Assembly: GCF_017353515.1 (NCBI RefSeq)
Contig: NZ_JAFMPY010000033.1
Location: 1-48,394 of the forward strand
Source of the DNA: Jiella sonneratiae
GTDB taxonomy: Bacteria; Pseudomonadota; Alphaproteobacteria; Rhizobiales; Rhizobiaceae
Direction: 5' to 3'
DNA length: 48,394 nt
Below, in pieces: positions 35,238-43,904 of the stretch. Position numbers and translations under genes: made by a program. The number at the start of each line of letters is the position of its first letter. Within the stretch, counting starts at the first letter, position 1. Under the pieces are notes generated by a model. It was given only the letters and a program-made list of their open reading frames with translations, made no database searches and was not told the origin of the DNA.

Positions 35238-36746
35238 TCAGGCCGGCGCGTCCTCGAACCGGCGGCGCCGGCGCCCGAGAAGCGGCGGCAGGATGATGCT
35301 GAGCGCGGCGATCAGGAGAATGCCGCCGGAAACCGGCCGGGTGAGGAACGGCAGGACGGACTCGTTGCCGAAGGCCAGCGCGAGGCTGAGCTGGCGCTCG
35401 GCCATCGGCCCGAGGATCAGGCCGAGAATGACCGGCAGGACGGGGACGCGGGCGATGTTGAGGAAATAGCCGAGCAGCCCGAAGCCGAGGAAGCAGTAGA
35501 CGTCGAACATGCGGTTGTTCAGCGAATAGCAGCCGACCGTGCAGAGGATCAGAAGCACCGGCACGACGAACTGCCGCGGCACGGACACCGCCTTCACCGT
35601 CAGCGGAATGAAGAAGTGGTAGAGCACGGTGCAGAAGAAGAAGGCGACGAAGAAGGAGATGAACACCATCCAGATGATGTCGCCGTGGTCGCGGAAGAGC
35701 AGCGGCCCCGGGTCGATGCCGTGCAGCATGAAGGCGCCGAGCATCATCAGGGTGGAGGCGTCGCCCGGGATGCCGAGGGTCAGCATCGGGATCAGCGCGC
35801 CGCCCATCGAGGCGTTGTTGGCAGCTTCCGGCGAGACGATCGATTCCGGCAGGACGCCCTTGCCGAAGAGCTCCGGCCGCCGCGACGCCCGGTGCGCCTG
35901 GCTGTAGGCGACGATGTTCGACAGGCCCGGCCCGACGCCCGGCAGGATGCCGATGATGATTCCGATCACAGTCGAGCGGGCGAGATCGCGCCGGCAGGAG
36001 ATGACCTCCCGGAACGTCCTGACGAAGGTGCCGAGCTCGTAGCGCACCTTCAGCACCTTGGCCGCCCGGCCGATGTCGTCGGTATCGGCGAGGAGCTGCG
36101 GGATGGCGTAGAGGCCGATCAAGGCGGGCAGTTCGTAGAAGCCGGATTCGAGCGCCGTGAAGCCGAAGGTGAGGCGGGTCTGGCCCGAGGCCTCGTCGAG
36201 GCCGACGAGCGACAGCAGGATGCCGAGGAATGCGGCCATGAACGCCTTGATCGCGCGGCCCTTCGGCGACATCGCCGAGATGCAGCTGAAGGTGAAGACG
36301 ACCAGCGAGAAATATTCCCACGGCCCGAAGCTCAGCGCGACGCGGGCGAGCAGCGGCGCGATGAGGACGAGCGCGAGGCCCGACAGCACGCCGCCGATCA
36401 TCGAGGCGTAGACGCCGAGGCCGAGGGCCCGCACGGCTTCGCCGCGGGCGGCCATGGGATGGCCGTCGAGGCAGGTCGCGGCCGAGGCCGGCGTGCCGGG
36501 GATGTTGAGCAGGATCGCGCCGACGAGGCCGCCGGAGATCGCGCCGCAATAGACGCCCATCAGGAGCGGGATCGTCGCCTTGATGTCGAGCGAATAGGTG
36601 AGCGGCACCAGGAGCGCGATCGCCATGGTGCTGGTCAGGCCGGGAATCGAGCCGATGACCAGGCCGCCGGCGACGCCGAGCATGACCGCGAGCAGCGTCC
36701 AGGGCTGGAAGACCGCGTCCACGCCGGAGAGAAACAGGTCGTACAT
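35238..36746 (-). CDS. tctA: Tripartite tricarboxylate transporter, large permease (TctA)
   Basis: 502 residues, the normal TctA length, with about eleven or twelve membrane segments. Family signatures: IPGLTSTMAIALLVPLTY near residue 34, AILLNIPGTPASAATCLDGHP, GIIIGILPGVGPGLSNIVAY and MLTLGIPGDASTLMMLGA. It forms the transport channel with TctB for a carboxylate delivered by TctC, driven by an ion gradient. It starts 13 bases after tctB. The stop lies 21 bases before the sulfurtransferase start. Confidence 0.94.
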   Translation of the reverse strand: MYDLFLSGVDAVFQPWTLLAVMLGVAGGLVIGSIPGLTSTMAIALLVPLTYSLDIKATIPLLMGVYCGAISGGLVGAILLNIPGTPASAATCLDGHPMAARGEAVRALGLGVYASMIGGVLSGLALVLIAPLLARVALSFGPWEYFSLVVFTFSCISAMSPKGRAIKAFMAAFLGILLSLVGLDEASGQTRLTFGFTALESGFYELPALIGLYAIPQLLADTDDIGRAAKVLKVRYELGTFVRTFREVISCRRDLARSTVIGIIIGILPGVGPGLSNIVAYSQAHRASRRPELFGKGVLPESIVSPEAANNASMGGALIPMLTLGIPGDASTLMMLGAFMLHGIDPGPLLFRDHGDIIWMVFISFFVAFFFCTVLYHFFIPLTVKAVSVPRQFVVPVLLILCTVGCYSLNNRMFDVYCFLGFGLLGYFLNIARVPVLPVILGLILGPMAERQLSLALAFGNESVLPFLTRPVSGGILLIAALSIILPPLLGRRRRRFEDAPA

Positions 36747-36759
36747 TGTCGCAATGCCC

Positions 36760-37215
36760 CTACGGCAGGAACGCCTGAAGATAGACGACGAGCAGAATGT
36801 AGATGAAGGCCACCGAGCCGATCGCGAGCGCCGCCGCCGCGGCGACGACCGCGGGCGAGCGTTTCGGCGCGAGCAGCACCACGGTGAGGAAGCAGAACAG
36901 GCCCGTCGCCAGGAGAAAGCCGACCGGCTGGATCGCGAAGAGATAGACGACGAACAGGACGAGCAGCAGCATGCGCCGCCGCGCGAAGGCCTGCGCCCAG
37001 ACCTCGGCGAAGCTTACTCCCGAAGGATCGCCCGCAACGAGGGTCCGGCCGGTCTCGAGCACGCCCATCAACAGGCCGAGCCCGACGACGAGCCAGGGAA
37101 ACAGCTTCGCCGACACCACCGCCGAGTTGAGATCGGAAAGCGCGAAGAGCTGCGACGCGGCGACGAGGAAAGCGAGGATGAAGACGGCCGAGAAGATCAG
37201 ATCGGTCTTGCGCAT
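36760..37215 (-). CDS. tctB: Tripartite tricarboxylate transporter, small membrane protein (TctB)
   Basis: 151 residues with four hydrophobic segments (for example LIFSAVFILAFLVAAS, KLFPWLVVGLGLLMG and FVVYLFAIQPVGFLLATGL). The AKLFPWLV element is common in TctB. It is located between tctC and tctA in the standard order. Confidence 0.9.
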   Translation of the reverse strand: MRKTDLIFSAVFILAFLVAASQLFALSDLNSAVVSAKLFPWLVVGLGLLMGVLETGRTLVAGDPSGVSFAEVWAQAFARRRMLLLVLFVVYLFAIQPVGFLLATGLFCFLTVVLLAPKRSPAVVAAAAALAIGSVAFIYILLVVYLQAFLP

Positions 37216-37306
37216 CGCGCCACCCGTGAGCGTTGACCCCGACGGGCCGCGCTGGAAGCGCGCGGCCCGTCGAAGACGTGGAAGGTCTGCGTCATGGAGC
37301 CGGCGA

Positions 37307-38257
37307 TCAGGACTGTTCGCCGAGGTTGAACTTCTTCGCCAGGGTCAGGATGCGGTCGTAGCGCTTGGCGAGATCGCGATCGAGTTCCTCGCCCTTCGCC
37401 GGCACCGTCGTCATCGAGCGCTTGGCGAGCTCGGCCTGGCAGTCGGGATCGTTCGCCGCCTTGACCCAGGCGTCGGCGAGCGTGTCGATCGCCTCCTTCG
37501 GCGTGTTCTTCGGCGCGAAGGTCGTGAAGTACATGGCGAAATGACTGTCGACGCCCTGCGCCTCGGCGGTCTTGGCATCCTTCAGCCGCGGATCGGGCTT
37601 GTCGGACTGGATCGCCACCGGCACGACGTCGCCGGATTCGACGTAAGGCGCCGCCGAGCCGACCGCGACCGGCACGAGGGTGAGATTGCCCTGGATCGAG
37701 GCGACGATGCGCTCCTTGTCGCCGGACATCGGGATGGTGTGCAGATCGTCGATATTGACGCCCGCGGCATCGAGGAAGTCGAGGACGGCGAAGTGCGAGA
37801 AGCCCGCCAGCGCGGTGCCGATCGTGTATTTGCCGGGGTTTTCCTTGACCTTCTCGCGCAGCGTGTCGACGTCCTTGATGCCGCTGCTGGCGCCGGCGAA
37901 GACGCCGTAGTTCATGGCGACGGAACTCGCGACCGGGGCGAAGGCGGTGTAGTTGTAGTCGGAGCGGCCGGTGGCGAGGCCCATGTCCATGCCCTGATGC
38001 GCCCAGAGCAGCTTGTAGCCGTCGGGTCGGGCGTCCCGCACCTCGACTTCGGCGATCTTGCCTCTGGCGCCGGTGATGTTCTTGATCAGCACCTTCTGGC
38101 CGAGGATCGGTTCGACGCACTGGGCGAAGACCCGCGCCGAGACGTCGGAGCCGCCGCCTGGGCTGAACGGCACGACGAGCTCGATCGGCTTGTCCGGAAA
38201 GGCCAGGGCCGGCGAGGCGAGCAGCGCGGCCGCGAGGGTGAGAAGCAGTCTCTTCAT
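37307..38257 (-). CDS. tctC: Tripartite tricarboxylate transporter, periplasmic binding protein (TctC)
   Basis: 316 residues. A Sec signal peptide (MKRLLLTLAAALLASPALA) precedes FPDKPIELVVPFSPGGGSDVSAR, the usual Bug/TctC start (given here as PIELVVPFSPGGGSD). Later motifs are ARPDGYKLLWAHQG and the C-terminal KNTPKEAIDTLADAW. It captures the carboxylate in the periplasm for TctAB. ATG 38257 is preceded by GGGAGGAA. A 91-bp gap separates it from tctB, common in these operons. Confidence 0.93.
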   Translation of the reverse strand: MKRLLLTLAAALLASPALAFPDKPIELVVPFSPGGGSDVSARVFAQCVEPILGQKVLIKNITGARGKIAEVEVRDARPDGYKLLWAHQGMDMGLATGRSDYNYTAFAPVASSVAMNYGVFAGASSGIKDVDTLREKVKENPGKYTIGTALAGFSHFAVLDFLDAAGVNIDDLHTIPMSGDKERIVASIQGNLTLVPVAVGSAAPYVESGDVVPVAIQSDKPDPRLKDAKTAEAQGVDSHFAMYFTTFAPKNTPKEAIDTLADAWVKAANDPDCQAELAKRSMTTVPAKGEELDRDLAKRYDRILTLAKKFNLGEQS

Positions 38258-38339
38258 GGGTTCCTCCCTTTGATGAAGATGGAAGACGGCGGACGCGGCC
38301 TCCTCCGCCGCGCCTGCCGCTGCAATGCCGCCTAGACCG

Positions 38340-39755
38340 CTAAGCAGTCCGGCGGACGGGCGGGCTTGACGCCTGCGGTCCGGCGCCGGCATCGGCCAGC
38401 CAGGCGGCATCTTTCTCGCGCGCGACGACCCGGTCGATCGCCTCGCCCACCGTGCCGAGATAGCCGGACGGCTCGGTCAGCTGGTCGATCTCCTCGGCGG
38501 TGAAGGCGTCGGCGATGTGCGGATGGGCGGCCAGCGCGTCGCCGAAGCTCGTGCCCTTCTGGATGCCCTGCATCGAGGCCTCGTAGAGCCATTCGTGCGC
38601 GGTGTTCTTGCCGACGCGCTCGCCGAGTTCGAGCATCACCTTTTCCGACAGGAGATAGCCCTTCATCAGCGCGACGTTGCGATCCATCGCCTTGCGGTCG
38701 ATGCGCAGACCCTTCAACAGCGCCTCGGCCTGCATCAGGATGGCGCCGGTGACGAGGCACGCCTCGGGCACGGCCTTCCATTCCGACTTCCAGGCGATGC
38801 CGTCTCGCTCGTGCTCCTGGACCATCGCCTCCAGCATCATCGCCGCCGAATAGCGCACGCTGCGCGACAGCATCGCGACGTTCTCCGCCGCGACGGGGTT
38901 GCGCTTGTGCGGCATGGTCGACGAGCCGAGCTTGCCCTCGGTGAAGCCCTCCTCGACTTCGGCGAACTCGTTGCGCTGCAGGTTGAACAGCTCGTTGCCG
39001 ATCTTCCCCAGCGTGCCGGCGATCATCGCGAGGAGCGTGACGTATTCGGCGATCCGGTCGCGCGAGGGCGCCCAGCTGATGTCGGAGGCGCCAAGGCCGA
39101 GCCGCTTGGCGGTGCCCGCCTCGATCTCGGCGGCCCGCGGGCCGTAGGAGGCCTGGGTGCCGACGGCGCCGACCAGCATGATGACGAAGACGCGCGGCCC
39201 GGCCTGATCGAGCCGCTCGGCATGGCGCGAGAGCTCGTCCAGCCAGATCGCGCATTTGTGGCCGAAGGTGATCGGCAGGGCCTGGACGCCGTGGGTGCGC
39301 CCGACCATCACCGTGTCGCGGTGCTCCTCGGCGAGGCGGATCAGTTGCCGCCCGACGGCGCCGAGATCGCGTCGGACCACCCGGTCGAACTCGCGAAGCT
39401 GCAGGACGAGGCCGGTGTCCACGACGTCCTGCGTCGTCGCGCCGTAATGCAGATATTCGACGGCATCCCGGGAGAGACCCGCCTGCATGCCCTTCAGCAG
39501 CGGCACCAGCGTGTGCTTGATGCGGCGGACCTCGGCGGCGACCGCCTGAAGGTCGATGCGGTCGATGTCGGCGGCGGCGGCGATCTCCTCGGCCGCGGCC
39601 TTCGGCACGACGCCGAGCTCGGCCTGGGTCAGGGCGAGCGCCGCCTCGAAGTCCAGCCATTTCTGCAGACGATTGCGCTCGGAGAAGATCTCCCGGACCT
39701 CCGGCGTGCTCCAGAGGTGCTGCATGGTCGTCATGTCGAAGACGGATACGTTCAT
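38340..39755 (-). CDS. Fumarase/aspartase-superfamily lyase (adenylosuccinate lyase-like)
   Basis: 471 residues. The superfamily signature GSSTMPHKRNPVAAEN lies in the middle, and HYGATTQDVVDTGLVLQ and VGRTHGVQALPITFGH mark the other active-site regions. An AGGAGG site precedes ATG 39755. Superfamily enzymes eliminate fumarate from C-N or C-O bonded succinyl compounds, or are cycloisomerases. PurB itself is housekeeping and would not sit in a transporter operon. Best guess: a catabolic lyase for an N- or S-substituted succinate or a 3-carboxymuconate-like acid taken up by TctABC. The substrate is not determined by sequence. Confidence 0.85.
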   Translation of the reverse strand: MNVSVFDMTTMQHLWSTPEVREIFSERNRLQKWLDFEAALALTQAELGVVPKAAAEEIAAAADIDRIDLQAVAAEVRRIKHTLVPLLKGMQAGLSRDAVEYLHYGATTQDVVDTGLVLQLREFDRVVRRDLGAVGRQLIRLAEEHRDTVMVGRTHGVQALPITFGHKCAIWLDELSRHAERLDQAGPRVFVIMLVGAVGTQASYGPRAAEIEAGTAKRLGLGASDISWAPSRDRIAEYVTLLAMIAGTLGKIGNELFNLQRNEFAEVEEGFTEGKLGSSTMPHKRNPVAAENVAMLSRSVRYSAAMMLEAMVQEHERDGIAWKSEWKAVPEACLVTGAILMQAEALLKGLRIDRKAMDRNVALMKGYLLSEKVMLELGERVGKNTAHEWLYEASMQGIQKGTSFGDALAAHPHIADAFTAEEIDQLTEPSGYLGTVGEAIDRVVAREKDAAWLADAGAGPQASSPPVRRTA

Positions 39756-39798
39756 CGGGCCCTCCTGGCCGCAGTCGCGTGACACGGTCGAACCCGCG

Positions 39799-40131
39799 TC
39801 ATTCCTCGCCGTAGAACTTCATGGCGAGGCCGCCATGGGCGGCGGCGGCGCCGGCGCAGAGCGCGGCGGAGATCAGCACCGCCTCGGCGACCTCGGCCTT
39901 GGTCACGCCGACCGCCTTGCCCTTCGTGACGTGCGATTCGATGCAGTAGGGGCAGCCGGTCGCATGGGCGACGGCGATGGCGATGAGCTCGCGCACCTTC
40001 GGCGGGATCTGGCCGTGATCCTTGCCGGGGATCATGTTGAGGTTCATCCAAGCCTTGAAGTCCTCCGGCGCGAGCTTGGACATCTCCATCCGGAATCCCG
40101 CGTCCGCAGCGTCGTAATATCGGTCGGCCAC
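39799..40131 (-). CDS. Carboxymuconolactone decarboxylase-family (AhpD-like) protein
   Basis: 110 residues with the CMD fold and the redox pair in ATGCPYCIESHVTKGKAVG (CxxC followed by H), the AhpD-like peroxidase motif. True 4-carboxymuconolactone decarboxylases lack this CxxCxxxH, so a thiol-redox role is more likely than decarboxylation. It is the first gene of the operon, starting at GTG 40131 with AGAGG upstream, and is divergent from the IclR gene. Confidence 0.85.
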   Translation of the reverse strand: MADRYYDAADAGFRMEMSKLAPEDFKAWMNLNMIPGKDHGQIPPKVRELIAIAVAHATGCPYCIESHVTKGKAVGVTKAEVAEAVLISAALCAGAAAAHGGLAMKFYGEE

Positions 40132-40219
40132 TTGTTGCCTCTTGTTTCATTAAATGAAATGTGGTTCATATAATAAAACACTCGCGACGAAGCCCGTCAA
40201 GCCGGAAGAAGGCGAACTG
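40132..40219. promoter_or_regulatory. Divergent control region with IclR-type operator
   Basis: An AT-rich 88-bp spacer between the lyase/transporter operon and the iclR-type gene. It contains the palindrome TTTCATTAAATGAAA (40145-40159, seven-base arms around one A) and, on the plus strand, a perfect -10 TATAAT at 40169-40174. The palindrome would cover the -35 region of the plus-strand promoter, consistent with autoregulation. Confidence 0.65.
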
Positions 40220-40921
40220 ATGACCCCACCGAGAGACCTGCCGCCGACCGGGGTGCTGGAACGCGGGCTGCTCCTCCTGTCGCTGTTCACCCAGCAGACG
40301 CCGGTTCTGCAGCTGAAGGACCTCTCGGCCGCCTCGGGGCTGGACAAGGCGACCATCCTGCGGGCGCTGAAGACGCTCGTCGCCTGGGGCTATCTGGAGA
40401 AGCGGCCCGACGGCTCCTATTCGCCGGGTCCGGCCAATCTCCGCATGGCCGCGATCTACCGCCAGACGTCGAATTTCGTGCGCCGCATCGAGGGCGCGAT
40501 CGTTTCGATCAGCGACGCGATCGGCCAGACGACGTCGTTCTTCGTCCGCTCGAACGGCGAGCGCGTCTGCCTCGCCCGCGACAACGTCCATCGCGATTTC
40601 CGCTATTTCATCGAGGTGGGCGCCACGGTGCCGCTCGCCGACGGCGGCGCGGCGGCGCGGCTGCTCCTCGCCTACACCGATCCCGACAGCCCGGCGCACG
40701 CGAAGATAAGGAGCGAGGCGCGCTACATTTCGCGGGGCGAGCGCAACCGCCATCTGGCGTCGGTCGCCGTGCCGGTCTTCGAGGGCGACGGCACGTTTCT
40801 CGGCACCCTGACGATCACCGGCATGGCCGCCGATCTCGACGACGAGACGCTGCTGCGCTTCTCGCGGATCGCCGCCGACGAACTCGCCCGGGTCGGACTG
40901 TCCGTCGCGGCGTCGCGCTGA
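40220..40921 (+). CDS. IclR-family transcriptional regulator
   Basis: 233 residues. The N-terminal winged helix (LKDLSAASGLDKATILRALKTLVAWG) is recognisable by its segment SGLDKATILRALKTL. It is followed by the IclR effector domain with the loop DGGAAARLLLAYTD and the end DDETLLRFSRIAADELAR. ATG 40220 has GAAGAAGG upstream; a longer in-frame start at 40154 would run through the operator and is unlikely. It is divergent from the operon at 31457-40131, which it presumably controls in response to the imported carboxylate. Confidence 0.9.
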   Translation: MTPPRDLPPTGVLERGLLLLSLFTQQTPVLQLKDLSAASGLDKATILRALKTLVAWGYLEKRPDGSYSPGPANLRMAAIYRQTSNFVRRIEGAIVSISDAIGQTTSFFVRSNGERVCLARDNVHRDFRYFIEVGATVPLADGGAAARLLLAYTDPDSPAHAKIRSEARYISRGERNRHLASVAVPVFEGDGTFLGTLTITGMAADLDDETLLRFSRIAADELARVGLSVAASR

Positions 40922-40968
40922 CAGGCGGGCGGCATCGGCCCGCCGCGCCCGCCATGGAACCGCCCGGC

Positions 40969-41014
40969 CGAAACCGATCGGTTTCGTCCATCGTGGCTGG
41001 GGATGAACGAAACC
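40969..41014. repeat. Perfect 18-bp palindrome plus a third half-site
   Basis: CGAAACCGATCGGTTTCG at 40969-40986 is a perfect palindrome. The half-site CGAAACC returns at 41008-41014. It lies in the 169-bp gap between the iclR gene and the serine recombinase gene. It may be the recombinase's binding or crossover site, or an operator. Confidence 0.6.
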
Positions 41015-41090
41015 AGGCCCTGGCGATCTTCGGCCATGGACGATATGCTCGCGGCGTTTGCGTCCATCCGAAAGCCCCGCCTTCGCCGCC

Positions 41091-41711
41091 ATGTCGCGCA
41101 GCTTCGCCTATCTGAGGGTCTCGACCCTCGGCCAGACCACCGACAACCAGCTCGGCGAGATCCGCTCCGCCGGCTTCGCCGTCGCGCCGCACCGCGTCGT
41201 CGCCGAGACGGTGTCGGGCTCCGTCGCCGCCTTCGAGCGGGAGGGCTTCGCGCGCCTCGTCGACCGGCTCGAGGCCGGCGACGTCCTCGTCGTCACCCGG
41301 CTCGACCGGCTCGGCCGCAACGCCATGGACGTGCGTGCCACCGTCGAGGCGCTGGCCGGGCGCGGCGTGCGCACCCATTGCCTGGCGCTCGGCGGCGTCG
41401 ACCTGTCGAGCGCCGCGGGCCGGATGACCATGGGCGTCATCAATGCCGTCGCCGAGTTCGAACGCGACCTGATGATCGAGCGCACACGCGCCGGTCTCGA
41501 CCGGGCGCGCGGCGCCGGCAAGCGGCTCGGCCGCCGGCCAAGCCTGTCGGCCCCGGCGCGCCGCGAGGTGACCGAGCGGCTCGCCGCCGGCGCCTCCGTC
41601 TCCGAACTCGCCCGGCGCCACGGCGTCAGCCGCACGACCATCCGCCGGATCCGCGAGGCGCTGGCGCCCGCCAACGCCCGGGAGGAGGAGCGCGATGCCG
41701 ATCCGGCGTGA
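41091..41711 (+). CDS. Serine recombinase (resolvase/invertase family)
   Basis: 206 residues. The catalytic domain has Ser11 in AYLRVSTLGQ, VVTRLDRLGRNAMDV and the AEFERDLMIERTRAGL helix. A C-terminal Hin-type helix-turn-helix follows (VSELARRHGVSRTTIRRIREA). This architecture is that of DNA invertases and resolvases, and the protein differs clearly from the Tn3 resolvase at 345-923. No Tn3 repeats or invertible gene segment were found beside it. Its last 17 bases overlap the HNH gene, so the two are cotranslated. ATG 41091 is chosen; 41058 would add 11 residues. Confidence 0.85.
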   Translation: MSRSFAYLRVSTLGQTTDNQLGEIRSAGFAVAPHRVVAETVSGSVAAFEREGFARLVDRLEAGDVLVVTRLDRLGRNAMDVRATVEALAGRGVRTHCLALGGVDLSSAAGRMTMGVINAVAEFERDLMIERTRAGLDRARGAGKRLGRRPSLSAPARREVTERLAAGASVSELARRHGVSRTTIRRIREALAPANAREEERDADPA

Positions 41712-42165
41712 AGACCGTCATTTCTATCCCATCGACTGGCGCGAACTCTCGGCGTCGATCCGCTTCGGCCGGGCCAAGGGCCGCTGCGAGGGATGCGGCA
41801 GGCCGCACGGCGGGCTCGTCTATCACCTCGGCGACGGGCGCTGGTTCGACGAAGCGGCCGGGCGCTGGCGCGACGGCCGGGGGCGGCTGTTGCGGCGCGG
41901 CCTGGCGGCGCCCGATCCCGGCCTCGTCTCGCAGCCGGCCCCGGGGGTTCTCTGGGCCGTATCGCGGCCGGCAACGACGCGGGTGCGGCTCGCCTGCGCC
42001 CATCTCGACCAGGACACCGCCAACAACGCCGCCACGAACCTCGCGGCGCTCTGCCAGCGCTGCCATCTCAACCACGACCGGCCGTGGAACCTTCGCAAGC
42101 GCCGCCTGACGCTGCGCATGCGCCTCGCCCTCGGCGACCTCTTCGACGGGCCCTATCGCCGGTAG
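41695..42165 (+). CDS. HNH endonuclease-like zinc protein
   Basis: 156 residues. An N-terminal CEGCGRPHG zinc knuckle pairs with a C-terminal CQRCHLNHD. Between them is LACAHLDQDTANN, then NLAALCQRCHLNHD, the pattern of small HNH proteins. The predicted function is DNA nicking or cutting. It overlaps the recombinase gene by 17 bases, suggesting a joint function or one mobile module. It is convergent with the GNAT gene 21 bp away. Confidence 0.75.
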   Translation: MPIRREDRHFYPIDWRELSASIRFGRAKGRCEGCGRPHGGLVYHLGDGRWFDEAAGRWRDGRGRLLRRGLAAPDPGLVSQPAPGVLWAVSRPATTRVRLACAHLDQDTANNAATNLAALCQRCHLNHDRPWNLRKRRLTLRMRLALGDLFDGPYRR

Positions 42166-42186
42166 CAAGGCCCGGCAGCGCCGGCG

Positions 42187-42684
42187 TCACAGCGGCTTGC
42201 GCATCAGCCTTTCGTCCTCGCCCGGCCGGATCAGGCCGGGAACCCGGCCGATCTCCTCGAAGCCGAAGCGCCGGTAGAAGGCGAAGGCCCGCTCGTTGAA
42301 GGCCGAGACCGACACCCAGAGGCCGTTCGCCCCGCTCCGCCGCGCCTCTTCCTCCATGAAGGCGAGCGCCGCCCGGCCGGTGCCGCGCGACTGGCAGCCG
42401 GGCCGCACGAAGATCAGCGCCAGATAGGGCCCGTTGAGAAACCGCGGGCGGATCGCCGCCGCCCCCAGCGGTTCCATCTCGCCCACCGGATCGAACAGGC
42501 CGAAACCCCGCACCGCATAAGGCGAGGAATCCGCGCCGGGTCCGAGGGTCGCCGCCAGCGACGCCGCGCTTATTCCGAGCCGCGCCCAGGGATCGAGCCC
42601 GGCCATCTCCTCGGCGAGGCGACGCGCCTCGGCTGCCGTCAGCGGCGCGATGCGATGGCCCGCGACGTCGTATCGGGGCGCCAT
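42187..42684 (-). CDS. GNAT-family N-acetyltransferase
   Basis: 165 residues. The acetyl-CoA motif A is seen as LIFVRPGCQSRGTGRAALAF (pyrophosphate loop Q-S-R-G-T-G-R), followed by ANGLWVSVSAFNERAFAFYRRFGF, whose recognisable part is NERAFAFYRRFGFEE. ATG 42684. It transfers an acetyl group to an unknown amine. The polysaccharide deacetylase gene lies upstream on the same strand with a 65-bp gap. Confidence 0.85.
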   Translation of the reverse strand: MAPRYDVAGHRIAPLTAAEARRLAEEMAGLDPWARLGISAASLAATLGPGADSSPYAVRGFGLFDPVGEMEPLGAAAIRPRFLNGPYLALIFVRPGCQSRGTGRAALAFMEEEARRSGANGLWVSVSAFNERAFAFYRRFGFEEIGRVPGLIRPGEDERLMRKPL

Positions 42685-42749
42685 GAAGGGATGATGGTCG
42701 GCCGCGGCCTGCGGATCGGCGCTCCGTCCCAAGATCCCCACCGCGCGTC

Positions 42750-43904
42750 TCAGCCCCTGGTCGCGGTCTTGACCGGCCGGTCGCCGGTGCCGCGGCCGAA
42801 GATCCGGTCGTAGCGGCCATTGTCGCCGGGCTTCAGCTCGTAGCAGCTCGCCGCAGCGACGGGTCGCCCGGCGGCGAGGAGCGTGCCGACGGTGACGAAA
42901 CGGTAGCCCTTGGCCTTCAGCGCGGCGACGAGCACCGGCAGCGCCTCGGAGGTGTGCCAGCCGCGGCCGTTGGCATGCATGACGACGATCGAGCCGGGCT
43001 TCACCCGGCCCGCCACGGTCGCCTCGATGGCCCTGGCCGAGGTGCCCTTCGCTGGATCGCCGGTGACGACGTCCCATTGCACGGCGGCGAGCCCGGCGGC
43101 GTTGACGGCGGAAAGCGACTCGGCGCTGCAGGTCCCGTAGGGATAGCGGAAGGCCGACATACGCAGCGGAATGCGGACGGCTTCGGCGGCGCCCGCCGCC
43201 TGGGCGCAGGGCCTTTCGAGAAGCCGCTCCACCGTCAGCTCGTATTCGGCCTGGGTGAAGTCGATCTGGTCCTGCATGTCCTTGCCGGTGAGGACGCGCA
43301 TGTTGCCGTGGGTCCAGGCGTGATTGCCTGCCTCGAACAGCGGGTCGGCGATGATCTGCATCGCCCGCTCCTGATGCGTCGCCATCCACTTGCCGCCGAG
43401 AAAGAAGGTGGCGGCGACGCCGTTCGCCCTGAGATAGTCGACGATCGCCCCGTCATAGCCGGCCTTTTCGCCGTTCTGTTCGCAGACGTCGAAGGTCAGC
43501 GCCACGAGCTTCTCGCCGCCGGTGTCGACCCGGCGGATGGAATTGCGCATCACCGCGGGCAGGACGGGGGCGGCGAGCGACGGCCGCTGCCGCGCCGGCG
43601 GCCCGAGCCTGACGTCGGCACCGCGGCGGGTGATCGCCTTTTCCGCCGGGCCCCCGGCGGCGAGTTCGGCCGGGCTCCAGCAGGACGACAGGATGGATTG
43701 CGAGCCGAAGCTCCGGGCTCCGCCGCCATGCCCCGCCAGCGCCTCGAGCCGGGCGAGAAGCGGGCTCGGCGGATCGCCCGCCTGCTGCGCCCGCGCCGGC
43801 GGCGCCGCGAGCGCAAAGGCCAGTGCGAGACCAAGCGCGGGGGCGGTGAAACCGCGGGCGCAGCGGCGACGCGTGAACTGCGGCGTTGCGAAGGGACCGG
43901 CCAT
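42750..43904 (-). CDS. Exported polysaccharide deacetylase (NodB-like)
   Basis: 384 residues from ATG 43904. A signal peptide (RRRCARGFTAPALGLALAF, cleaved near PARAQQA) directs export. The NodB domain has ALTFDVCEQNG (metal Asp), HxxxH in GNHAWTHGNMR, FRYPYGTCS and the late VVMHANGRGWHTSEALP. It removes acetyl groups from a cell-wall or capsular sugar polymer. A longer upstream start at 44051 would overlap the LysR gene and has no signal-peptide logic, so it was rejected. Confidence 0.88.
   Translation of the reverse strand: MAGPFATPQFTRRRCARGFTAPALGLALAFALAAPPARAQQAGDPPSPLLARLEALAGHGGGARSFGSQSILSSCWSPAELAAGGPAEKAITRRGADVRLGPPARQRPSLAAPVLPAVMRNSIRRVDTGGEKLVALTFDVCEQNGEKAGYDGAIVDYLRANGVAATFFLGGKWMATHQERAMQIIADPLFEAGNHAWTHGNMRVLTGKDMQDQIDFTQAEYELTVERLLERPCAQAAGAAEAVRIPLRMSAFRYPYGTCSAESLSAVNAAGLAAVQWDVVTGDPAKGTSARAIEATVAGRVKPGSIVVMHANGRGWHTSEALPVLVAALKAKGYRFVTVGTLLAAGRPVAAASCYELKPGDNGRYDRIFGRGTGDRPVKTATRG

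Noticed and set aside
38340-39755. Housekeeping adenylosuccinate lyase PurB
   Set aside because: The superfamily signature is present, but operon context with transporter and PrpD genes and an IclR regulator argues for a catabolic lyase.
39799-40131. 4-Carboxymuconolactone decarboxylase of the protocatechuate pathway
   Set aside because: The CxxCxxxH redox motif and the absence of other pca genes point to an AhpD-like protein.
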